A stretch of 64,000 nucleotides of DNA from Alphaproteobacteria bacterium (GTDB taxonomy: Bacteria > Pseudomonadota > Alphaproteobacteria > Thalassobaculales > Thalassobaculaceae). The notes beneath the pieces were generated by a model. That model ran no database searches, was not told the origin of the DNA, and worked only from the letters and a program-made list of their open reading frames with translations. Below, piece by piece: positions 8,107 through 17,049 of this stretch. How positions within the stretch are numbered: position 1 is the stretch's first letter; the number at the start of each line of letters is the position of its first letter. The translations under genes were made by a program, and so were the position numbers. The stretch lies in NCBI GenBank assembly GCA_022822665.1, contig JAJEAR010000082.1, forward strand, positions 1-64,000. The letters are read 5' to 3'.

Positions 8107-9036
8107 ATGTCGGTTCAATTGCTTGCTGACGGACTGCTGTTTCCGGAGGGCCCGATCGCCATGCCGGATGGCTCCGTCGTCCTGGTCGAGATTGCGCGCG
8201 GCACGCTCACCCGGGTCATGCCGGACGGCAGGACCGAGGTCATCGCCGAGACCGGAGGTGGCCCTAACGGCGCGGCGATCGGCCCGGACGGTGCCTGCTA
8301 TGTCTGCAACAACGGCGGGTTCGAGTGGGAACGCGACCCGTCGACCGGCCGGAGCCGCCCGATCCGGCAGGCCGACGACTACGAGACCGGCCGCATCGAG
8401 CGCATCGATCTGGTCACGGGAAAGGTGGAGCGGCTCTACGACCGCTGCGGCGATTTCCGCCTGAACGGCCCCAACGACATCGTGTTCGACCGGGACGGAA
8501 ACATGTGGTTTACCGACCTCGGCAAGATGCGTCACCGTGACATGGATCGTGGAGCGGTCTACTGGGCGCGCCCGGACGGGAGCGAGATCCGGGAAGTGGT
8601 CCAGCCGGTCACCACGCCGAACGGAATCGGCCTGTCACCGGACGGGCAGACGCTCTACGTGGCGGAGACCGAGGGGGCGCGGCTCTACGCCTGGCCGATC
8701 ACCGGCCCCGGCGAGGTCTCGATGATCGGGTTCCCGGACTCGATCAACGGCGGCAGGCTGGTCACCTGCGACGGCGGGTTGCGGCGGTTCGACTCGCTCG
8801 CCGTCGAGGCGGGCGGCAACGTCTGCGTGGCAACCCTGCTGACCGGCGGCATCACCGTCGCACGCCCGGACGGCGGGACGCTGGAGTTCGTTCCTCTCGA
8901 TGACCCCTACACCACCAACATCTGCTTTGCCGGCGCCGGGCTCGACACCGCGCTTGTAACACTGTCCTGGGGCGGCTGCCTGGTTTCGATGCCGTGGCCG
9001 CGTCCCGGCCTCGCGCTGGAGTTCCCGAAGGGGTAG
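8107..9036 (+). CDS. SMP-30/gluconolactonase-type beta-propeller hydrolase
   Basis: A 309-residue six-bladed beta-propeller of the SMP-30/gluconolactonase/LRE family. Divalent-metal ligand signatures are visible: FPEGPI near residue 12, NDIVFDRDGNMWFTD in the middle, TPNGIGLSPDGQTLYVAET, and a later RRFDSLAVEAGGNVCVATL carrying the catalytic Asp region. The enzymes open sugar or other lactones. A GTG one codon upstream (8104) could also serve as the start. Adjacency to the PhyH oxygenase suggests a pathway where an oxidised product lactonises and is then hydrolysed. Confidence 0.88.
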   Translation: MSVQLLADGLLFPEGPIAMPDGSVVLVEIARGTLTRVMPDGRTEVIAETGGGPNGAAIGPDGACYVCNNGGFEWERDPSTGRSRPIRQADDYETGRIERIDLVTGKVERLYDRCGDFRLNGPNDIVFDRDGNMWFTDLGKMRHRDMDRGAVYWARPDGSEIREVVQPVTTPNGIGLSPDGQTLYVAETEGARLYAWPITGPGEVSMIGFPDSINGGRLVTCDGGLRRFDSLAVEAGGNVCVATLLTGGITVARPDGGTLEFVPLDDPYTTNICFAGAGLDTALVTLSWGGCLVSMPWPRPGLALEFPKG

Positions 9037-9037
9037 G

Positions 9038-9061
9038 CGCCCGTGCTTTCGCGAATGGGCG
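9038..9061. terminator. Possible bidirectional hairpin between convergent genes
   Basis: CGCCC at 9038-9042 pairs with GGGCG at 9057-9061 around a 14-base loop, in the 31-base gap between the convergent SMP-30 and haloacid dehalogenase genes. There is no T-run, so it is only a weak terminator candidate. Confidence 0.3.
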
Positions 9062-9067
9062 GGACGT

Positions 9068-9781
9068 TCAGCAGCCGAGCTGGTCCGCGAGTTCATTCAT
9101 GTCGTTCGCAATGTGGTCGAAGGCATAGCGGGCGGTGAGGTCGCTGGTCTGGCCCGGCCCGTATTCCGTCGGTCGCGGTATGAAGGCGGTTCGGAAGCCG
9201 CAGGATGCGGCGGCGGCAAGGTCACCGTTGTGCGCCGCGCACATCAGCACCTGGCCGGGCGCGAGGTCGAGCCAGTCGGCCGCGGTGAGGTAGGTCTCGC
9301 GCCGCGGCTTGTACATCCGTGCCGGTTCGGCGCCCAGCACCACGTCCCACGGCAGGCCGGCGTGTTTCGCCATGTTCACCATCATCGAGACGTTGCCGTT
9401 CGAAAGCGGGCCGATGATGAACCGCGACTTCAGCCGGTTCAGTCCCGACACGCAGTCCGGCCAAGCGGTGAGCCGGTGCCATGCCCGGTTCAGATGATCG
9501 AGTTCCGCCCCAGACAGCCCCCCGATCGCGAACTCGTCGAGCAGGTCGAGCATGTTCTCGTAGTGAAGCACGTCGAGGCGCTGGTAGCCGCGAGTGCCGA
9601 GACGGATCGGCTCCATCGAGGGCTGGTACCGGGCGCGCCAGGCCTCGGCGAAGGCAATCCAGTCGACCGTGAACCCCTTCGGGGCCAGGCAAGTCTCCGC
9701 CTCGCGGGCAATCCCCCCGCGCCAGTCGACAACGGTTCCGAAGACATCGAACAGGATGGCGCGGATGGGGGTATCGGTCAT
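9068..9781 (-). CDS. Haloacid dehalogenase, type II (HAD superfamily)
   Basis: A 237-residue HAD hydrolase resembling L-2-haloacid dehalogenases. The nucleophile motif ILFDVFGTVVDW is at residues 8-19. Motif II is PLSNGN, the Lys lies in the MYKPRRETY segment, and motif III is CAAHNGDLAAAASCG; AAH-x-x-D-L at this spot is the type II dehalogenase form. It removes halide from 2-haloalkanoates, although many members act on unknown phosphates or halides. ATG 9781 follows GAGGACGA; an in-frame start at 9850 has no such site. It is convergent with the PhyH/SMP-30 pair. Confidence 0.88.
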   Translation of the reverse strand: MTDTPIRAILFDVFGTVVDWRGGIAREAETCLAPKGFTVDWIAFAEAWRARYQPSMEPIRLGTRGYQRLDVLHYENMLDLLDEFAIGGLSGAELDHLNRAWHRLTAWPDCVSGLNRLKSRFIIGPLSNGNVSMMVNMAKHAGLPWDVVLGAEPARMYKPRRETYLTAADWLDLAPGQVLMCAAHNGDLAAAASCGFRTAFIPRPTEYGPGQTSDLTARYAFDHIANDMNELADQLGC

Positions 9782-10132
9782 GGTTCGTCCTCGTCCGGGC
9801 GGAAGGCTGGCGGCGGCGCAGTCTTCCTGTTGATGATCTCCCCGGAGCATGCCCCGGGTCCGCCGGCGGCTCCAGGCAGGTCACAGAGCCGCCAGCAGAC
9901 TATAGGAAGAAAGAAATTTGCGGGACAATCCGGTCATTCGGCGCGGGTGTTGGTCTTGACCGCGGGCGGACGGTCTGCGTAAAGGTGTGCGCGGCACGGG
10001 GAGTGTCAGAACCGGGAACGATCGAGGCGTCCCGGACCAGGAGAGGCGGCCAGGGAAAAAGCGGGACCGGTCGGGGGTATCGGGATCGGTGCACGGCCTG
10101 GCGCTTCAATCTTCCTTGAAGGAGAAACCAGC
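9782..10132 (+). promoter_or_regulatory. Upstream region of the ABC importer with a weak sigma-70-like promoter
   Basis: No gene is recognised in these 351 bases. They separate the divergent dehalogenase and ABC binding-protein genes. TTGACC (9956-9961) and TAAAGG (9980-9985), separated by 18 bases on the plus strand, form a tentative promoter. A strong Shine-Dalgarno, GAAGGAGAAA, precedes the ATG at 10133. Confidence 0.35.
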
Positions 10133-11767
10133 ATGAGAGGCGTTGCATCGAAGCTCGTTGCGACGGTTGCCGGCGCAGGATTTGCGCTGGGTGCCGTCGC
10201 GGCGATGGCGGAGACACCTCAGGCCGGCGGTGAACTGAACATCGTTGTTGGCTCGAAGATCCCGTCATACGACGCACATATCGAATCCACCTTCGGCATG
10301 ATCCACCCGATCCGGCCGTTCTACAGCACCCTGATCAGGGTCAACCCGGACAATCCGTCCTCGCCGACCGACTTCGTCTGCGACGTCTGCGAGGGGGATG
10401 TTCCCGAGGGGACCGACAACGGCACCACCTATACCTTCAAGATCCGGTCCGGCATCACCTTCCACGACGGCAAGCCGCTGACCGCCGCCGACGTCAAGGC
10501 GACCTTTGACAAGATCGTGTTCCCGCCCGAGGGCATTGCGTCCAACCGCAAGGCCTATTTCAAGATGGTGGAGTCGATCGAGGCGCCCGACGACACCACC
10601 CTGGTGTTCAAGCTGAAGCACCCGAGCGGAACCTTCATTCCGTCGGTCGCGATGCCGTTCAACTTCATCTACTCCAAGGCCGATCTCGACGCCCACGGCC
10701 ACACCTGGCACCAGACCAACATCAACGGCAGCGGGCCGTTCCGCTTCGTCGAGCACGTGCAGGGCAGCCACGTCAAGGGCGAGCGCAACGACAACTACTA
10801 CCACGAGGGCAAGCCGTACCTTGACGGCTATACGGCGCTGTCGGCCCCGAAGATGTCGATCCGGTTGCAGGCGATCCGCGGCGGACGTGCCGACATCGAG
10901 TTCCGCGGCTTCCCGCCGAAGGCGCGTGACGATCTCGTTGCCGCGCTCGGTGACAAGATCACGGTCCAGGAAAGCGACTGGAACTGCGTGCTGCTGGTCA
11001 CGCCGAACCACAAGACGAAACCGTTCGATGACCCGCGGGTGCGCAGGGCCATGTCCCTCGCCGTCGATCGTCACGGAGGATCGAAGTACCTGTCGAACAT
11101 CGCCATCGTGAAGACGGTCGGCGGCATCGTGTTCCCGAACCATCCGCTTGCGACGCCGATCGACGAGCTCAAGGCGAACATCGCCGGGTACAGCGACGAC
11201 GTCGCGGGCTCGATCGAGCAGGCCAAGGCGCTGCTCGCGGAGGCCGGGCAGTCGGACCTCAAGTTCACCCTGCTCAACCGCGGCGTTGACCAGCCGTACA
11301 AGGTGGTGGGGACCTGGCTGATCGGCCAGTGGCGCAAGGCCGGCATGCAGGTGGACCAGGACGTTCGTCCGACCACGCCGTTCTACGCGTCGCTGCGCAA
11401 GCAGAAGGACTTCGACGTGTCGATCGACTTCAACTGCCAGTCGATCGTCAATCCGATCGCGGACGTATCGAAGTTCCTGCCCACGGCCGGCAACAACTAC
11501 GCCAGCTTCGAGGATGCCGAACTCGAGAAGATCTATGACAATCTTCTCCGTACGGCGAATGTCGACGAGCAGAAGATCCTGATCCGTCAGTACGAGAAGC
11601 GGGTGCTCAATGATCTGACGTCACAGATGATTACCCTGTGGTGGTACAAGATCAATCCGCACCGTTCCTACGTCAAGGGATGGAAGATTGCGCCGAGCCA
11701 CTATCTGAACCAGTCGCTCGACAATGTCTGGATCGACAAGGAAGAGAAGAAGCGGCACGGCCTGTAG
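10133..11767 (+). CDS. ABC transporter substrate-binding protein, peptide/nickel (family 5)
   Basis: A 544-residue periplasmic binding protein of the DppA/OppA type. The N-terminus is a Sec signal peptide (basic MRGVASK, hydrophobic core, AMA cleavage region near residue 26). The family 5 signature is visible as FKIRSGITFHDGKPLTAADVKATFDKI. It would bind a peptide, opine, sugar or other organic solute for the two permeases encoded directly downstream. The intergenic hairpin at 11791-11821 probably allows the binding protein to be made in excess. Confidence 0.92.
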   Translation: MRGVASKLVATVAGAGFALGAVAAMAETPQAGGELNIVVGSKIPSYDAHIESTFGMIHPIRPFYSTLIRVNPDNPSSPTDFVCDVCEGDVPEGTDNGTTYTFKIRSGITFHDGKPLTAADVKATFDKIVFPPEGIASNRKAYFKMVESIEAPDDTTLVFKLKHPSGTFIPSVAMPFNFIYSKADLDAHGHTWHQTNINGSGPFRFVEHVQGSHVKGERNDNYYHEGKPYLDGYTALSAPKMSIRLQAIRGGRADIEFRGFPPKARDDLVAALGDKITVQESDWNCVLLVTPNHKTKPFDDPRVRRAMSLAVDRHGGSKYLSNIAIVKTVGGIVFPNHPLATPIDELKANIAGYSDDVAGSIEQAKALLAEAGQSDLKFTLLNRGVDQPYKVVGTWLIGQWRKAGMQVDQDVRPTTPFYASLRKQKDFDVSIDFNCQSIVNPIADVSKFLPTAGNNYASFEDAELEKIYDNLLRTANVDEQKILIRQYEKRVLNDLTSQMITLWWYKINPHRSYVKGWKIAPSHYLNQSLDNVWIDKEEKKRHGL

Positions 11768-11790
11768 GGCCTGACCGTCGAACCGATGTG

Positions 11791-11821
11791 CCGGCCGTTC
11801 CGGGTTGCCCGGAACGGCCGG
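11791..11821 (+). repeat. Perfect 14-bp stem-loop between binding protein and permease genes
   Basis: CCGGCCGTTCCGGG at 11791-11804 and its exact reverse complement at 11808-11821 enclose a three-base loop. No T-run follows. Its position after the first gene of an importer operon fits an RNA-stabilising or partial-termination element that raises binding-protein expression over the permeases. Confidence 0.8.
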
Positions 11822-11893
11822 TGACATGTTGGAGACCCGTTCCGACCGTTGTCGGGACCTTTATGCGGTCATCTGTCCCGGGACCATCACGGT

Positions 11894-12865
11894 ATGTACA
11901 GCTACATCGTCAAACGCGTGCTGATGCTGTTTCCGACCCTGCTCGGGGCGGCGATTGTGGTGTTCCTGCTGTTGCGGCTGATCCCGGGCGACGTCTGCAT
12001 GCTCAAGTTCGGCGGCGAGGGCGGATACGTCGATCCCGAGCAGATCAAGATGTGCCAGGAACGGCTCGGGATTTCGGACAGCAAGATCGAACAGTTCGTC
12101 GACTACATGATCGGCTTTGCCACCCTGGATCTCGGGGTGTCGATGTGGACCGGCCAGCCGGTCACCGAAGAGATCTGGATCCGGTTCCCGCTCTCGCTGC
12201 AAATCGCCATCATGGCCACCCTGACCTCCGTGATTATCGCCATTCCGCTCGGGGTGATCTCGGCGGCGAAACAGAATTCGATGACCGATTACCTGGTCAG
12301 GGCCTTCAGTATCGCCGGGATCGCCATGCCGTCGTTCTGGCTCGGAATCCTGATCATCCTCGGCCTGCTGATCGGCACACAGGCCTGGAGCGGCGTTCCC
12401 TGGATGCCGCCGGTGCACTACAAGTCGATCTTCGACGATCCGGCGCACAACCTCTCGCAGCTGATCTGGCCGGCCCTGGCCACGGGCTACCGGTATTCGG
12501 CGGTGGCGACCCGCATGACCCGATCCGCCATGCTCGAGGTGTTGCGCGAGGACTACGTGCGAACCGCCCGTGCCAAGGGCCTGATCGAGCAGGTGATCAT
12601 CAACAAGCACGCGCTCAAGAACGCCCTGCTGCCTGTTGTCACCATCATCGGCATCGAGTTCGCCTTCCTGATGGGAGGACTGGTCGTGACCGAGCAGGTG
12701 TTCAACCTGAACGGGATTGGCAAGCTGTTCGTCGAATCGGTGACCCAGGCCGACTACACCCTCACCCAGGCGCTGGTGATGCTCGTGGTCTTCATCTTCG
12801 TGCTGGTGAATTTCGTCGTCGATCTCATGTACGCGTGGCTCGATCCGCGCATCAGGTACTCATAG
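11894..12865 (+). CDS. ABC transporter permease, DppB/OppB type
   Basis: A 323-residue inner-membrane permease. It begins with the family-typical MYSYIVKRVLMLFPTLLGAA membrane helix, has an external loop, and carries the EAA-like coupling motif near EVLREDYVRTARAKGLIEQVI, which contacts the ATPase. The C-terminal LVVFIFVLVNFVVDLMYAWLDPRIRY is characteristic. It would form a heterodimer with the DppC-type permease starting 13 bases after its stop. No ATP-binding subunits (DppD/DppF type) follow, so they must be supplied in trans. Confidence 0.93.
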   Translation: MYSYIVKRVLMLFPTLLGAAIVVFLLLRLIPGDVCMLKFGGEGGYVDPEQIKMCQERLGISDSKIEQFVDYMIGFATLDLGVSMWTGQPVTEEIWIRFPLSLQIAIMATLTSVIIAIPLGVISAAKQNSMTDYLVRAFSIAGIAMPSFWLGILIILGLLIGTQAWSGVPWMPPVHYKSIFDDPAHNLSQLIWPALATGYRYSAVATRMTRSAMLEVLREDYVRTARAKGLIEQVIINKHALKNALLPVVTIIGIEFAFLMGGLVVTEQVFNLNGIGKLFVESVTQADYTLTQALVMLVVFIFVLVNFVVDLMYAWLDPRIRYS

Positions 12866-12877
12866 GGGAGGGGTGAC

Positions 12878-13798
12878 ATGGCCCAGACGGAGATCGCACC
12901 GCTCGAAAGCAACACCCTTCCGCGCCAGAAGACGATCTGGGACGCCGCGCTGCGGATGATCAGGCGGCAGCCGCTCGGCAGCGCCGGGCTGCTGGTGATC
13001 GTGATCATGATCTTCGGCGCCGTCTTCGCGGACTACGTGGTGCCGTACGATCCGGAAATCGAGAACTTCGAGTACATGCTGATGCCGCCGGGAACCATCG
13101 ACGAGACGACCGGCGCCACCTTCATCCTCGGGACCGATTCCTTCGGACGGGACATGTTCTCGCGACTCGTGCACGGCGCGCGCACCGCGCTGCTGGTCGG
13201 TTTCACGGCGTCCTTCATCGGCGCCTTCGTCGGCCTCGTGCTCGGTGTCGGGAGCGCGTATTTCGGCGGCTATGTCGACCTGATATTCCAGCGGGTGATG
13301 GACGTGTTCATGGCGTTCCCGCTGGTCATCATGGCACTCGCCATCGTCGCCATTTTCGGCACCGGGACCGAGAAGGTGATCATTGCGATCACCATCCCGT
13401 TCATTCCGCGCTGCGCGCGGGTCGTCAGGTCAAGCGCGCTCGCCCTGCGCGAACTGCCCTACATCGATGCGGCACGGTCGATCGGCTACAGCCATACCAG
13501 GATCGTGATGCGGCACATGGTGCCGAATGTCATGGCGCCGTTCCTGATCATGCTGACGGCCTTTGTCGGCCAGGCGATCCTGCTTGAGGCGTCGCTGTCC
13601 TACCTCGGGCTCGGGGTCCAGGAACCCACGGCGGCCTGGGGTCTGATGCTGCAGGGCGGGGCCGAGGAGTTTGCCGAGAGCGCGCCCTGGGTCCCGATCT
13701 GGCCAGGCGTTGCAATCACGCTCGCCGTGTTCGGCTTCAACCTGTTCGGCGACGCGGTGCGCGATGTTCTCGATCCCAAGCTCAGGGCGCAGAACTGA
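12878..13798 (+). CDS. ABC transporter permease, DppC/OppC type
   Basis: A 306-residue inner-membrane permease. The cytoplasmic N-terminal tail ends in RMIRRQPLGSAGLLVIVIMI, the first membrane helix. The LGTDSFGRDMFSRLVHGART motif and the coupling loop ALRELPYIDAARSIGYSHTRI are standard for DppC proteins. It ends with a FNLFGDAVRDVLDPKLR tail. GGGGAGGGG precedes the ATG. It is the last recognisable gene of this importer; the next gene, a GNAT acetyltransferase, begins 310 bases later. Confidence 0.93.
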   Translation: MAQTEIAPLESNTLPRQKTIWDAALRMIRRQPLGSAGLLVIVIMIFGAVFADYVVPYDPEIENFEYMLMPPGTIDETTGATFILGTDSFGRDMFSRLVHGARTALLVGFTASFIGAFVGLVLGVGSAYFGGYVDLIFQRVMDVFMAFPLVIMALAIVAIFGTGTEKVIIAITIPFIPRCARVVRSSALALRELPYIDAARSIGYSHTRIVMRHMVPNVMAPFLIMLTAFVGQAILLEASLSYLGLGVQEPTAAWGLMLQGGAEEFAESAPWVPIWPGVAITLAVFGFNLFGDAVRDVLDPKLRAQN

Positions 13799-14108
13799 AC
13801 CGGCGTCACCACGTGACCGCCCAGGGTCGCGCTGCACACCTGCCAATGCGGGACCACGACAGGCGCGCTCGCCGCACCGCAACACGCCTCGATCGCCGGC
13901 ACCCTTTCCCTGCCGGGTTGGGCCCGGTCAGGGGTAACGGGGCAGGGGCCATCACACCAGCGGCCGCACCGGTTGCCGATGCCGCTTTCGCACGGTACCC
14001 GATCGATGCCAGTGAGTGCCCGGTTGGCAATTCGGGTCCGCTTGCCGGGAAAAGACACGCCGGTCGCCGTGGGCCGGGCGACGATGCGATGCGCAATGGC
14101 CAACGGGC
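13799..14108. other. Intergenic region after the importer, no gene recognised
   Basis: This 310-base GC-rich stretch lies where the two ATPase genes of a complete importer would normally start. Neither strand shows a P-loop or LSGGQ signature, nor a frame with a credible start and family motif. I see no decayed ATPase either. Confidence 0.4.
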
Positions 14109-14561
14109 ATGACTTCGGACGTTCCCCGCCCGGCCACCATCGCCGATGCGGCTGCCATCTCCGCATGCGTGCGGGCCGCGTATCAGCGCCATGTCGAAGC
14201 TATCGGCCGCCGGCCGGGGCCGATGCTCGAGGACTACGCGCAGGTGGTCCGGGACCATCGGGCCTATGTCATCGAGGACGATGGCCGCGTTCTCGCCGCG
14301 CTGGTCCTGAAGGACACGGACGGCGGCATCCTTCTTGATAACGTCGCGGTACTGCCGTCGAGACAGGGCGAGGGGTTCGGCCGCCTTCTTGTCGAGCACG
14401 CCGAATCCGAGGCCCGCCGGCTTGGCCATGACCACCTCGATCTCTACACCCATCGGCAGATGACCGGGAACGTCGCGATGTACGCACGATACGGGTACAA
14501 GGAGTTCGATCGTCGCACCGAGCACGGCTTCCTGCGGGTCTACATGCGCAAGCGTCTGTAA
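14109..14561 (+). CDS. GNAT-family N-acetyltransferase
   Basis: A 150-residue GNAT protein. The acetyl-CoA-binding motif A is visible as LLDNVAVLPSRQGEGFGRLLVEHAE (Q-x-x-G-x-G/A type) near residues 77-101. It is followed by a conserved DLYTHRQMTGNVAMYARYGYKEF segment, where the aromatic residue typical of motif B lies. The acceptor is unknown. ATG 14109 is the first convincing start. The MBL-fold gene begins 19 bases after its stop, so the three plus-strand genes here are probably one transcript. Confidence 0.85.
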   Translation: MTSDVPRPATIADAAAISACVRAAYQRHVEAIGRRPGPMLEDYAQVVRDHRAYVIEDDGRVLAALVLKDTDGGILLDNVAVLPSRQGEGFGRLLVEHAESEARRLGHDHLDLYTHRQMTGNVAMYARYGYKEFDRRTEHGFLRVYMRKRL

Positions 14562-14580
14562 ACGGAACGGTGCAGGAACA

Positions 14581-15486
14581 ATGAGCTTCGACAGTGGCCT
14601 GCAGGCCTGGAAACAGCGATCGAATCACAACCGGATGATCGAGCTTGAGCGGGAGGGTCTGCGTCCGGGTCCGGGTCCGGTCGAGCTGGCGTATTTCGGC
14701 GGGTCCGCCTTCCGGATCACCTCGCCCGGCGGCCTCACGGTCATGGTGGACCCCTGGAGAAACCACCCGTCGCGGCGCTGGGACTGGTTCTTCGACGATT
14801 TTCCGCCGACCGCCGTCGACGTCGGGATCTCGACCCACGCCCACTTCGACCACGATGCGCTGCACAGGCTCGATGCCCATGTCCTGATCGATCGCCTGAT
14901 CGGAACCTGGGAGTTCGGTGACGTCCGGATCACCGGGATCCCCGACAAGCACGCGACCGACTCCTCGGCCGCGATCTACGACTTCCGCGAGATCATCCGC
15001 CGCTTCGACGGGGTCGACATCACGCCGCCGGACAACCCGCGTTCCTGGGACCATTGCCTGCTGCTGATCGAGACCGGCGGGACCAGGATCCTTGCCTGGG
15101 GCGACAACAGGCATGATCCGCCCGAGCGGATCTGGCAGGCACTGAGGGATATCGACGTCGTGCTGCTGCCCGCCGACGACTCGCGCCATGTCATGGGGTT
15201 CGAGCATCTCGCCGCGATCATCGCCAGGCTGAAGCCGCGGGTGGTGGTGCCGCACCACTACTACATCGTCGACGTGACCCAGCGGCAGAGCACGCTGCAG
15301 CCCGTCGACGGCTGGCTGCGGCTGCAGGGCCCGGCTGTTCGCGAGCTCGGCGAGGCGCGCTGCGTCTATCTCCGCGACGAGCTCGACGCGATCACCGGGA
15401 CGCGGGTCGACTGTTTCGGATCGCATGTCGCATTTGACCGTGAAGCCTGGCTTGCCGGCGCCATCGGGACTGGAGAGCGGGAATGA
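14581..15486 (+). CDS. MBL-fold metal-dependent hydrolase
   Basis: A 301-residue metallo-beta-lactamase-fold protein. The metal site motif is STHAHFDHDALH (H-x-H-x-D-H). Further ligands lie in VLLPADDSRHVMGFEHLAAII and VVVPHHYYI. The fold resembles UlaG-like or RomA-like lactonases. The stop overlaps the start of the following LLM gene by four bases (ATGA, 15483-15486), a tight pairing suggesting sequential steps. The substrate is not deducible. Confidence 0.87.
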   Translation: MSFDSGLQAWKQRSNHNRMIELEREGLRPGPGPVELAYFGGSAFRITSPGGLTVMVDPWRNHPSRRWDWFFDDFPPTAVDVGISTHAHFDHDALHRLDAHVLIDRLIGTWEFGDVRITGIPDKHATDSSAAIYDFREIIRRFDGVDITPPDNPRSWDHCLLLIETGGTRILAWGDNRHDPPERIWQALRDIDVVLLPADDSRHVMGFEHLAAIIARLKPRVVVPHHYYIVDVTQRQSTLQPVDGWLRLQGPAVRELGEARCVYLRDELDAITGTRVDCFGSHVAFDREAWLAGAIGTGERE

Positions 15487-16499
15487 AGATCGACACCCAG
15501 CTGGGCGACTGCGGGCTTGACCGGGTCGCGGACGAGGCGCGCCGCCTCGAGGCCATCGGGTTCGATGGCCTGTGGACCTTCGAATCGGCGCACGACCCGT
15601 TCCTGCAGCTGCTGCTGGCCGCCACTGCAACCACGAGGCTCACCGTGGGGACCAACATCACCGTTGCGCTGGCCCGCAGCCCGTTTGTTCTGGCCCAGAC
15701 CGCGTGGGACCTGCAGAAGGCCAGTGGCGGGCGGTTCCATCTCGGGGTCGGCACGCAGGTGCGGGCCCATGTCGAGCGACGGTTCTCGATGCCGTTCGAC
15801 CATCCCGCGGCCAGGATCACCGACTACATCCGGTGTGTCAGGAGCATCTGGAACAGTTTCCAGACCGGTGCCCGCGCGGAGCATGACGGTCCGTTCTACC
15901 GTTTCAGCCTGATCACGCCGTTCTTCAGCCCCGGTCCGATTAACTGGCCGGACATCCCGGTCTACCTCGCCGGGGTGAACGCGAGAATGTGCCGGGCCGC
16001 GGGCGAGGTCGCTGACGGGTTCCACGTGCACCCGATCCACTCGCCGGCCTACCTGCGGGACGTGGTGATGCCGGCCATCGAGGAGGGCGCGCGCCTGGCC
16101 GGCCGATCGCTGGAGGGTTTCGCGCTCTATGCCCCGGTGCTGGCCGTTCACGGCCAGAGCGAGGCGGAACGCACCCGCGTCGAGGCCGATGTGCGCCGCC
16201 AGATCGCGTTCTACGGCTCGACCCCGAACTACCGTGCGCTGTTCGAGTACCACGGTCACGGCGACCTGGCCCGCAAGCTCTCGCAACTGATGCGCGCCGG
16301 CGATCTCGACGCCATGCCGGCTCTGGTTCCCGACGCCCTGCTGGATGCCTTCGCGATCTCCGGTGACCTTTCCACTCTCGCACGGCAGTTGCGAGAGCGC
16401 TACGCCGGTATCCTGGCGCGGGTCAGCCTGTATTTCCCGGTCCCGCCGGACGACCCGGACCGGCGCTGGCAGGACTTCGTCGCCGACTTTCGCGGTTAG
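15483..16499 (+). CDS. LLM-class oxidoreductase, F420-type (TIGR03617-like)
   Basis: A 338-residue TIM-barrel oxidoreductase. The opening DEARRLEAIGFDGLWTFES and the SGGRFHLGVGTQVRAHVERRF segment match the MSMEG_2256-like F420-dependent group (TIGR03617) as I remember it. Members of this clade use F420 in actinobacteria; in proteobacteria the flavin may be FMN, and nothing here tests which applies. It is translationally coupled to the MBL-fold hydrolase upstream. Its sequence is distant from the two hydrolase-associated LLM proteins. Confidence 0.82.
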   Translation: MKIDTQLGDCGLDRVADEARRLEAIGFDGLWTFESAHDPFLQLLLAATATTRLTVGTNITVALARSPFVLAQTAWDLQKASGGRFHLGVGTQVRAHVERRFSMPFDHPAARITDYIRCVRSIWNSFQTGARAEHDGPFYRFSLITPFFSPGPINWPDIPVYLAGVNARMCRAAGEVADGFHVHPIHSPAYLRDVVMPAIEEGARLAGRSLEGFALYAPVLAVHGQSEAERTRVEADVRRQIAFYGSTPNYRALFEYHGHGDLARKLSQLMRAGDLDAMPALVPDALLDAFAISGDLSTLARQLRERYAGILARVSLYFPVPPDDPDRRWQDFVADFRG

Positions 16500-17049
16500 C
16501 GGTGCCGGGTGGTCGTGCCCCGCACGGCGCCGGCGCACCTGGTCACCCGTATTCTGGCGACTATTCCGGCATCACGTCCTGCTTTGAACCGGATTCGGCA
16601 CCCGGCTTCATGTGCCGGCCGATCACGGTGTCGACCGCGTCGGCCCGTCGCAACCGGTCTCGGAACCGTCGCAGCCCGATGCGCAAGCCGGACTCCGGCA
16701 CCGGTGGCGGCCGCGGGTCGGGGTGTCATGCCCGGTCCCGCCGACAGCGCATGAGGTGACCGGCCGGAGCCCGTCGGGCCGTTTCGAGCCGCGGACCGGA
16801 CCACGGGTTTGCCGGCCACCCGACGAAGCTTGACCCGGAATGTCCGGAACTCCGCGGGACCAGTCCGAGCCGGAGTATTTCACCGGGGCAGGAGCGGCCG
16901 GCATCATCCATGCGAATCATGACGGCAAGGCCGTCAAGAACAGCTATGCTGTTTATCGAATGGAGTTCGTGCTGCACTCGGCGGCGCATGCGGAACACGG
17001 TGATCGCGTCAGGCCGCTGAACCGAGCGAGCAACGGAGGGGAGGGCGCC
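16500..17049. other. 550-base intergenic region with a short palindrome
   Basis: I recognise no gene here. The in-frame extension upstream of the oxygenase ATG at 17050 has no family similarity. At 16939-16953 there is a small inverted repeat, AACAGC-TAT-GCTGTT, in a locally AT-richer stretch about 100 bases before the oxygenase gene; it is a candidate operator or promoter-proximal site. Confidence 0.35.
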
